Part shown: positions 1 through 5,628 of the stretch, in pieces
Layout: the number at the start of each line of letters is the position of its first letter
How positions within the stretch are numbered: the stretch's first letter is position 1
DNA from: M3007 sp964630705
GTDB taxonomy: Bacteria > Bacteroidota > Bacteroidia > Chitinophagales > Saprospiraceae
DNA: 14,255 nucleotides
Direction: 5' to 3'
Assembly (NCBI GenBank): GCA_964630705.1
Contig: CAZVZH010000106.1
Coordinates: forward strand, 1-14,255
Made by a program: the position numbers and the translations under genes
Notes under the pieces: generated by a model
The model's input: the letters and a program-made list of their open reading frames with translations, nothing else
The model's database searches: none
Told to the model about the DNA's origin: nothing

Positions 1-1
1 T

Positions 2-61
2 CGGGAAGGCGCTCCCAACTACCCCTACCAGCACGTCGGCTTTCGCATTGTCAGGCGGTAG
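2..61 (+). CDS. C-terminal tail of an upstream gene, possibly FGE-sulfatase (SUMF1-like) family; partial
   Basis: The frame opening at base 2 reads REGAPNYPYQHVGFRIVRR and stops at TAG 59-61, so only 19 residues lie in the window. The ending 'xxGFRIVR' is the usual C-terminal signature of the formylglycine-generating-enzyme/sulfatase-modifying-factor fold, which in Bacteroidota is found in many secreted proteins and lipoproteins, including gliding proteins GldJ and GldK. That assignment is from memory of the family and rests on a very short stretch. It could also be the tail of an unrelated protein. The 132 bases between this stop and the next start hold no gene; an AT-rich patch around 78-113 could carry a promoter for the lyase gene, but its boxes match the consensus poorly. 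Confidence 0.45.
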   Translation, partial: REGAPNYPYQHVGFRIVRR

Positions 62-193
62 CTGCTCAGGCAGGCAATTTTGTTTTATGCAGTCCTTTCT
101 AAAAGGTATATTGACCAGCATTCCCCGCCCGCCTGACTCAAATCCTTGATTCCTCCCGCCGGCCGGCCCTACCTTCCCCCAAATTTTTCCGAA

Positions 194-1927
194 ATGAATG
201 GAGGTCAACACATTGCCGAAACCCTGCGCGACGCCGGCATCCGCCATCTGTTTACCCTCTGCGGCGGCCACATCGGCCCGATCTATGTCGAGGCGGCCAA
301 AGCGGGCTTGCGGGTATGGGATGTGCGCCACGAAGCTACCGCCGTGTTCGCGGCCGACGCCGTAGCCCGCCTGAGCGGCCTGCCGGGAGTGGCGGCAGTG
401 ACAGCCGGCCCCGGCGTGACCAACAGCCTCACCGCCCTGAAAAATGCCCAAATGGCCCAGTCGCCCCTGCTGCTGCTCGGCGGCGCCACCGCTACCCTGC
501 TGCGCAACCGGGGGGCTTTGCAAGACATCGACCAACTCGCCCTGATGCGACCAGCCGTGAAATATTGCGCCCGCTTGGAGCGCCTGAGCGCGCTGCGCCC
601 GGCCCTGGCACAGGCTTTTCGCGCCGCGCTGTCCGGGGTACCCGGACCGGTGTTCCTGGAGTTCCCCGTCGATTTGCTCTACCCCGAAACGACCGTCCGC
701 GAATGGTATGGGACCGAAACCAAAGGCGCTTCCAGTTGGAAAGGCCGCCTCCAGCAATGGTACATCCGGCGACACCTCCACCGCATGTTTTCCTTCCGCC
801 CTGCGGATACGCCGAACCGCAATGTCGGTTTACACATCAAACAGGAAAAAATTCCGGTTGCCGTGCCAGCTGCTGCCTTAGCCCGCCTGCAAAAAGCCAA
901 ACGGCCGGTCATGCTGCTCGGCAGCGGCGCCCTGCTTCAGCCCGAGCGGGCGGCCGAACTGGCGGCTGCGGTGGAGCAGCTGGGCTTGCCGGTATTCCTC
1001 AGCGGCATGGCCCGCGGATTGCTGGGACGCCACCACCCCAACCAGTTTTTTCATCAGCGCAAGCAGGCGCTGCGCGAAGCCGACCTCATCGTTTTGGCTG
1101 GGGCGCCTGCTGATTTCCGGCTCGACTACGGGAAACATCTCAACCGTTCGGCAGTAAAAATTGCCGTAAACCGCAACCCGGCCGAGCTCCGTAAAAACCT
1201 GCGCCCGCAACAAGCCGTTTGCGCCGACCCGGCCGATTTTTTGATGGAACTTGCCCAACTAAACGCCGCGCTGCCCGATTGGTCGGCCTGGAAACAAACC
1301 TTGCTCGGACGCGATGAAAGCCGCGAAAAGGAAATCGCCGCCCTGGCAGCTGAGCCGGTAGAGGGCGCCAATCCGGTAGCCTTGTTGCGCAGCCTGGAAG
1401 CCCGCTTGCCCGAAAATTCGGTGCTGGTGGCCGACGGCGGCGATTTTGCCGCAACCGCCGCCTACACCCTGCGCCCCCGCCGGCCGCTGGCCTGGCTCGA
1501 TCCCGGCGTATTCGGCACCCTGGGCGTGGGCGGCGGCTTTGCCCTGGGAGCAGCGGCTTGTTTCCCCGATCATTACATCTGGATTATTTACGGCGACGGG
1601 AGTGCCGCCTACAGCTTGGCTGAGTTTGAAACCTTTGCTAAAAACGGCCTGAAAGTGTGCGGCATCGTGGGCAACAACGGCTCCTGGGAGCAAATCGCCC
1701 GCGACCAGCGCGTACTGCTCGGCGCCGAAACGGCCGTGCAACTGCCCGACACCGATTACCACCAGGTGGCCATCGGCTACGGCGCCGGGGGCGAACGGGT
1801 CGACTCCGTTCCGGCTTTCGAACAAGCGTTGCCACGCGCCATAGCCAGTATGAACACCGGCAAACCTTACCTCATCAATGCCCGGATTGGAAACACCGCC
1901 TTTCGAAAAGGCAGCATTTCCATCTGA
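194..1927 (+). CDS. ThDP-dependent 2-hydroxyacyl-CoA lyase, ILVBL/HACL2-like (acetolactate-synthase superfamily)
   Basis: This is a 577-residue cytosolic enzyme of the ThDP superfamily with three domains. The N-terminal pyrimidine-binding domain (about 3-165) has the catalytic glutamate Glu47 in RHEATA and the GPGVTN loop at 72-77. The central domain is about 230-355. The pyrophosphate-binding domain (about 395-570) has the metal/ThDP motif GDGS at 467-470 closing with NN at 494-495. From memory, motifs along its whole length match human ILVBL (HACL2): the VRHEATAVFAADAVARLSG block, LKNAQMAQSP, GMARGLLGR, WLDPGVFGTLGVG, TDYH and the end RKGSISI. HACL2 cleaves 2-hydroxyacyl-CoA to formyl-CoA and an aldehyde, and that is my preferred role. 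Acetolactate synthase is less likely because no regulatory subunit or ilv gene is adjacent. I chose ATG 194 because homology begins at its product; an in-frame TTG at 146 would add a proline-rich, unconserved leader. The CoA-transferase follows 36 bp downstream. Substrate is inferred. Confidence 0.87.
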   Translation: MNGGQHIAETLRDAGIRHLFTLCGGHIGPIYVEAAKAGLRVWDVRHEATAVFAADAVARLSGLPGVAAVTAGPGVTNSLTALKNAQMAQSPLLLLGGATATLLRNRGALQDIDQLALMRPAVKYCARLERLSALRPALAQAFRAALSGVPGPVFLEFPVDLLYPETTVREWYGTETKGASSWKGRLQQWYIRRHLHRMFSFRPADTPNRNVGLHIKQEKIPVAVPAAALARLQKAKRPVMLLGSGALLQPERAAELAAAVEQLGLPVFLSGMARGLLGRHHPNQFFHQRKQALREADLIVLAGAPADFRLDYGKHLNRSAVKIAVNRNPAELRKNLRPQQAVCADPADFLMELAQLNAALPDWSAWKQTLLGRDESREKEIAALAAEPVEGANPVALLRSLEARLPENSVLVADGGDFAATAAYTLRPRRPLAWLDPGVFGTLGVGGGFALGAAACFPDHYIWIIYGDGSAAYSLAEFETFAKNGLKVCGIVGNNGSWEQIARDQRVLLGAETAVQLPDTDYHQVAIGYGAGGERVDSVPAFEQALPRAIASMNTGKPYLINARIGNTAFRKGSISI

Positions 1928-1963
1928 GCGGATTTTTGCTGAAAACCTGAAAAAAACACTGCT

Positions 1964-3691
1964 ATGCGCCTCTCCGAACGTATTCGCCTGATCCTGCACC
2001 TGCTGCGCTGGCGGCTCACCTGGTCGAAAAAAGACCTGAACTACCGGCCTGTAGGGGTAAAAAATCCCAAATTCATCTCTGCCCGGGAAGCGGCGGCGCT
2101 GATTCCCGATGGCGCCACGGTTTTTTCCAATGGTCTGGCCGGCAACGGCCGCTGCACACCGTTTTTCTGGGCCATCCGCGAACGGTTTCTCCACAGCCGC
2201 CGCCCGGCCCGGCTTACCTGGATCAATGTGGGCGCCCAGGGCGGCCGTGGAAAAGTGCCCGGCACCATCGAAGAAATCGGTTTGCCCGGTTTGATGGAAC
2301 GCTACATTGCCGGCCACCTCGAAACCTGCAAAGCCCAACTGCAACTCGCCGAGCAACGCCAACTCGAACTGCACACCCTGCCCCAGGGCGTGATGACGCT
2401 CCTGGTCGACGCACAAATCCGAGGCAAAACCATGCTGGAAAGCCAGGTGGGACTGGGCACTTTTCTCGACCCACGCGTAGGCAACGGCAGCGCGCTGAGT
2501 AAGGGCGCCCGGGCACAGTTTGTAGCGGTGCACGACGACCTCAAACGCCTGCTGTACTTTTTACCCAAAATAAAATACACCCTGCTCAACGCCCCCTATG
2601 CCGACGCCGAGGGGAATATTTACCTGAAACACGCCGCCGCCTGGACGGAAAGCCTGAGCTCGGCGCGCGCCGCCCGGGCCAATGGCGGCAAGGTGCTGGT
2701 GACGGTCAGCCAACTGATTCCAAAAGCCCCCGAAGCCATCAGCCTGCCGGCCGGGGAGGTGGATTTCATCGTCGTGCATCCCTACAACGAGCAAACAGCC
2801 TCGGTGCGCCAGCGCCGCTACTGGCCGATGTTTACCCCCGAAGCCGGGATCATCGACCTGCCCCATGCAGCGGAGCAACTGCGCTTTATCAACAATTTTT
2901 TAAAAATCACACCAGTGCGCGGGCCAGTCGAATTTGCCCTGGCGCGTCTGGGCGCACAGGTATTTGCCCGGGAGGTGCGCCCAGGCGCCATGGTCAACAT
3001 CGGGGTGGGATTTCCGGAAGAAGTGGCCCGGCAGTTGGTCGCGCAAGGCTTGTCCGACCAACTGTTGTTCACCACCGAAGCCGGCGCTTACGGCGGTTTG
3101 CCGGCGCCCGGTATTTTTTTCAGCGCCGCCATCGCGCCCAAGCACCTGGAATCGTCGGTCGATATGTTCCGGCGGTACGCGGCCGGCCTCGACGTGGCGG
3201 TGCTCGGTTTTCTGGAAGTAGACGGCGCGGGCAACGTCAACGCCTCGCACCGCGGCGACCGCCTGACCGACATCGTTGGGCCGGGCGGCTTTCCGGATAT
3301 TGCCGCCGGCGCCCGGACGATTATTTTTATCGGTACCTGGATGGCCCATGCGCAGTTTGAACTGGCCGGCGATCGCCTGCGCATCGCGCGGCCGGGGCCC
3401 TGCAAATTTGTAAAAGAGCTGCGCCACATCACCTTTAATGCCCAGGAAGCGCTGCGCATGGGCAAACGGGTGTTTTACGTCACTAACGTGGGCGTATTTG
3501 CTTTGACAGCACGCGGACTCGAGTTGCGGGAAGCCTTGCCCGGCATCGACATCCGGGAACAAATTCTGAACGTCAGCACAGCGGCAATCCGGTTGCCGGA
3601 AGACGGCGGGGTGGCGCGCACCGAGCCGGCGGTTTTGACGGGCAAGGGGTTTCATTTGGAGCTGAAAGCCGGGGAATTGGAGCTGGTGTGA
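1964..3691 (+). CDS. Family I CoA-transferase, fused alpha-beta type (YdiF/propionate CoA-transferase-like)
   Basis: This 575-residue protein has both CoA-transferase halves fused in one chain: alpha half about 38-310 (ISAREAAALIPDGATVFSNG near its start) and beta half about 320-565 (VRPGAMVNIGVGFPEEVA). The nucleophilic glutamate that forms the glutamyl-CoA intermediate should be Glu372, in TTEAGAYGGLPAPG, which matches the ExGxxGGxP signature of YdiF and Clostridium/Megasphaera propionate CoA-transferases. Those enzymes swap CoA between acetyl-CoA and short acids, including lactate and other 2-hydroxy acids. The chain is some 40-50 residues longer than YdiF. Much of the excess is a basic N-terminal extension (1-37, rich in Arg, Leu and Trp) before the conserved fold. 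The gene follows the ThDP lyase by 36 bp on the same strand, so the two are probably one operon; the inferred role is making the lyase's acyl-CoA substrate or recycling CoA from its product. It ends 27 bp from the convergent tyrosine phenol-lyase stop. Confidence 0.88.
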   Translation: MRLSERIRLILHLLRWRLTWSKKDLNYRPVGVKNPKFISAREAAALIPDGATVFSNGLAGNGRCTPFFWAIRERFLHSRRPARLTWINVGAQGGRGKVPGTIEEIGLPGLMERYIAGHLETCKAQLQLAEQRQLELHTLPQGVMTLLVDAQIRGKTMLESQVGLGTFLDPRVGNGSALSKGARAQFVAVHDDLKRLLYFLPKIKYTLLNAPYADAEGNIYLKHAAAWTESLSSARAARANGGKVLVTVSQLIPKAPEAISLPAGEVDFIVVHPYNEQTASVRQRRYWPMFTPEAGIIDLPHAAEQLRFINNFLKITPVRGPVEFALARLGAQVFAREVRPGAMVNIGVGFPEEVARQLVAQGLSDQLLFTTEAGAYGGLPAPGIFFSAAIAPKHLESSVDMFRRYAAGLDVAVLGFLEVDGAGNVNASHRGDRLTDIVGPGGFPDIAAGARTIIFIGTWMAHAQFELAGDRLRIARPGPCKFVKELRHITFNAQEALRMGKRVFYVTNVGVFALTARGLELREALPGIDIREQILNVSTAAIRLPEDGGVARTEPAVLTGKGFHLELKAGELELV

Positions 3692-3718
3692 TGGGGAGAA
3701 TTCATTTTAGGCCATTGG

Positions 3719-5101
3719 CTACAAGCGCTCGAAGCGCGCCTGAAAAAACCGCAGGTACTGCGGTTCGTACACCATGCGCAGGCCTTTGATTCGGCGCCGG
3801 CGGTGCAGTACGGCATTGGCCGACTCTGCGATCACGTCCATGTGCGCCTGTGTGTATACGCGGCGGGGAATGGTAAAGCGGACGAGTTCGAGTTTGGGGT
3901 AATACTGCTCGCCATTGGGTTTGCGACCGGCCGATACGATGCCGCGTTCCATGGTGCGCACGCCCGAGTCGAGGTAGAGCTCGGCAGCCAGCGCTTGTGC
4001 CGGAAACTCGTCCTGGCTCAGGTGGGGCAAAAACCGCTTGGCATCCACAAAAATTCCATGGCCGCCGATGGGCAGCACAATCGGGATATCGAAGGTTTGC
4101 ATTTGGTGGCCGAGGTATTCCACCTGTCCTACGCGGGCGTGGATGTGTTCGTCGTGCAGGCTTTCCTCGATGCCGATGGCCATGGCCTCCATGTCGCGGC
4201 CGGCCAAGCCCCCGTAGGTGTGCAGGCCCTCGTAGACCACCACCATATTTCGGGCTGCCTCGAAAACGTCCCATTCGTTAGTGGCCAGAAAGCCGCCGAT
4301 ATTGACCAGGGCGTCTTTTTTAGCGCTCATGGTAGCGCCATCGGTGTGCGCGCAAATTTCATGAACAATTTCGCGGATGCTGCGGCGAGCGTAGCCGGGT
4401 TCGCGTTTTTGGATGAAATAGGCATTTTCGGCTACGCGGGTCATGTCGTGAATGATGCGTATGCCGTATTTTTTGGTCAGGGCACGCAAGTCGCGCAAGT
4501 TAGCCATGCTGATGGGCTGTCCGCCGGCCATGTTCACACTGGTGGCGATGCAGACGTATGGGATGCGTTCGGGGCTGTGTTTTTTGATGAGGGATTCCAG
4601 TTTTTCGAGGTCGACATTGCCTTTGAAGGGGTGTTCGCTGAGCGGATTGTGCGCTTCGTCGATGATGACGTCGGCGAAGGTGCCGCCGGCCAGTTCCTGG
4701 TGCAGGCGGGTGGTGGTGAAGTACATGTTCCCGGGGACGACATCGCCGGGTTTAATCAGGATTTTCGACAGGATATGTTCGGCGCCTCGGCCCTGGTGGG
4801 TGGGCACCAGGTATTTGTAGCCGTAAAATTTTTGCACAGCGGCTTCGAGGTGGTAAAAGTTGCGGCTGCCGGCATAGGCTTCGTCGCCGAGCATCATGCC
4901 GGCCCACTGGCGGTCGCTCATGGCGGAGGTGCCGCTGTCGGTAAGCAGGTCGATGTACACTTGTTCGGAAGGGAGCAGGAAAGTGTTAAAGCCTGCTTGT
5001 TGGATGGCGCGGAGGCGTTGGGCGCGGGTGGTCATGCGCAGCAGTTCGACCATTTTGATTTTGTAGGGTTCGGCCCATGATCGGTGATAAGTATCTTTCA
5101 T
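3719..5101 (-). CDS. tpl: Tyrosine phenol-lyase (beta-tyrosinase)
   Basis: This 460-residue PLP enzyme converts L-tyrosine and water to phenol, pyruvate and ammonia. Aligned from memory to Citrobacter freundii TPL (456 residues, constant offset of 5), every key residue is present: Tyr76 (Tyr71), Asp219 holding the pyridine nitrogen (Asp214), the Schiff-base lysine Lys262 in SAKKD (Lys257) and Phe453 (Phe448). The residues separating TPL from tryptophanase are of TPL type: Thr129 in YFTTT (Asp in tryptophanase) and Arg386 in TMERG (Arg381, binds the phenol ring; Ile in tryptophanase). Leu293 replaces the pocket residue Met288. The start ATG at 5101 gives an N-terminus of family length. An in-frame GTG at 5194 would add 31 unconserved residues. 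Translation begins after A-rich sequence without a clear Shine-Dalgarno. The gene is alone on its strand, convergent with the CoA-transferase and divergent from susC, with a promoter candidate at 5345-5375. Confidence 0.93.
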   Translation of the reverse strand: MKDTYHRSWAEPYKIKMVELLRMTTRAQRLRAIQQAGFNTFLLPSEQVYIDLLTDSGTSAMSDRQWAGMMLGDEAYAGSRNFYHLEAAVQKFYGYKYLVPTHQGRGAEHILSKILIKPGDVVPGNMYFTTTRLHQELAGGTFADVIIDEAHNPLSEHPFKGNVDLEKLESLIKKHSPERIPYVCIATSVNMAGGQPISMANLRDLRALTKKYGIRIIHDMTRVAENAYFIQKREPGYARRSIREIVHEICAHTDGATMSAKKDALVNIGGFLATNEWDVFEAARNMVVVYEGLHTYGGLAGRDMEAMAIGIEESLHDEHIHARVGQVEYLGHQMQTFDIPIVLPIGGHGIFVDAKRFLPHLSQDEFPAQALAAELYLDSGVRTMERGIVSAGRKPNGEQYYPKLELVRFTIPRRVYTQAHMDVIAESANAVLHRRRRIKGLRMVYEPQYLRFFQARFERL

Positions 5102-5125
5102 CTTTTTGTTGTATTTGAAAAATGG

Positions 5126-5139
5126 CCGCTTGCAAGCGG
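5126..5139. repeat. 14-bp perfect palindrome upstream of tpl
   Basis: CCGCTTGCAAGCGG reads identically on both strands and is flanked by non-pairing bases. It sits 24 bases upstream of the tpl ATG (5101), inside the predicted transcript leader. It could be an operator for a dimeric regulator. As RNA it could form a short stem near the ribosome-loading site, but with no spare loop bases only the outer pairs could form. The function is not known to me. Confidence 0.6.
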
Positions 5140-5182
5140 ACAAAACCAACCGTGGCAGGCGGCGTACAAGAGTAGCGGAGGC

Positions 5183-5208
5183 AACCGGCCGCACCGAGAA
5201 TGCCGGTT
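5183..5208 (-). promoter_or_regulatory. Hairpin in the tpl leader
   Basis: AACCGGC at 5183-5189 and GCCGGTT at 5202-5208 are perfect inverted complements of 7 bp separated by 12 bases. In the tpl transcript this would fold into a GC-rich hairpin roughly 80 bases upstream of the start codon. No T-run follows it, so it is not a terminator. A regulatory role is inference only. Confidence 0.35.
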
Positions 5209-5230
5209 AGCGGGCAGGCTAATTTTTATC

Positions 5231-5320
5231 AGTAAAAAAGAAAGAAAAGCTGCCTTGGTGGGCTGCTTGAAGCGGTTGCGGTTACCGGCTTTGGCTTGCG
5301 GTTTTTTTCGCAGCAGCTTT
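5231..5320 (-). promoter_or_regulatory. Attenuator-like inverted repeat in the tpl leader
   Basis: On the minus strand AAAGCTGC (5320-5313) can pair with GCAGCTTT (5253-5246). The second arm is followed immediately by TCTTTCTTTTTT (5245-5234), a pyrimidine run like the tail of an intrinsic terminator. The first arm overlaps GCTGCT (5317-5312), which can instead pair with AGCAGC (5267-5262), so two mutually exclusive pairings exist. The loop of the main stem is long (59 bases) and the stem is only 8 bp, so this is suggestive rather than strong. Confidence 0.25.
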
Positions 5321-5344
5321 CGTGAAAAAAGCCAGCGGGTTACC

Positions 5345-5375
5345 CAAAATTTCCCTGCGGTAAAAATTTAGCAAA
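5345..5375 (-). promoter_or_regulatory. tpl: Candidate Bacteroidota-type promoter for tpl
   Basis: Read on the minus strand, TTTG (5375-5372) is followed after 19 bases by AAATTTTG (5352-5345). The Bacteroidota housekeeping consensus is TTTG at -33 and TAnnTTTG at -7, so the -33 box is perfect, the -7 box has one mismatch, and the spacing is right. Transcription would start near 5338, giving a leader of about 235 bases before the ATG at 5101. This is a pattern match by eye. Confidence 0.45.
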
Positions 5376-5496
5376 ACCCACTACTGGATGCGCATTTTAT
5401 AAATTTATGCGGATATTCGCCCCGGAAAAGGTCGGCACCACGAATTCCCGACTTTATTCCGCCCTCACCTATTGCCGCCAAATTAGTAGTCGTTTT

Positions 5497-5528
5497 TTTT
5501 AATAAAACGCCGGTTCCCTGTTGATTTG
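5497..5528 (+). promoter_or_regulatory. Candidate Bacteroidota-type promoter for the SusC/D/E operon
   Basis: TTTT (5497-5500), then 20 bases, then TTGATTTG (5521-5528) resembles TTTG-N19/20-TAnnTTTG, with one mismatch in each box. It lies in AT-rich sequence about 100 bases upstream of the SusC start codon and would give a leader of roughly 95 bases. T-runs of this kind occur by chance in AT-rich sequence, so the match is only moderate. Confidence 0.33.
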
Positions 5529-5628
5529 TCCTATCAGATACCCTCCTGACCTGGGTTAATATGTGCTGCACGGTTACAGTGGGGTGGTATCAGCCTACAA
5601 CGAAAATCACCAACCTAATTCAATTTGT

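Larger units (their letters stand above)
5102..5628. other. Divergent intergenic region between tpl and the SusC-like gene
   Basis: I see no convincing gene in these 527 bases, which are clearly more AT-rich than the flanking genes, especially from 5221 to 5530. The region holds a promoter candidate on each strand. On the tpl side there is a leader of about 235 bases containing a perfect palindrome, a hairpin and an attenuator-like inverted repeat, each listed separately. There is no ATG on the minus strand between the candidate transcription start and the tpl start, so an ATG-initiated leader peptide is not present. A 67-codon minus-strand frame at 5368-5571 resembles nothing I recognise and overlaps the promoter candidates, so it is probably chance. 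Confidence 0.6.

Noticed and set aside
194..1927. Acetolactate synthase large subunit (ilvB) as the identity of the ThDP enzyme
   Set aside because: Linker and C-terminal motifs follow ILVBL/HACL2, and there is no regulatory subunit or branched-chain amino-acid gene nearby.
1259..2533. Minus-strand open frame crossing the lyase/CoA-transferase boundary (424 codons)
   Set aside because: It overlaps two well-supported genes on the other strand and shows no motif of its own.
3803..5080. Plus-strand open frame opposite tpl (425 codons)
   Set aside because: It is antisense to a protein with complete TPL active-site motifs, and its translation has no family features.
3719..5101. Tryptophanase (tnaA) as the identity of the PLP lyase
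   Set aside because: The discriminating residues are Thr129 and Arg386 as in TPL, not the Asp and Ile expected in tryptophanase.
5191..5530. CRISPR array, tRNA or transposon end in the AT-rich intergenic region
   Set aside because: There are no evenly spaced repeats, no cloverleaf-like sequence and no terminal repeats with a transposase; only short isolated inverted repeats are present.
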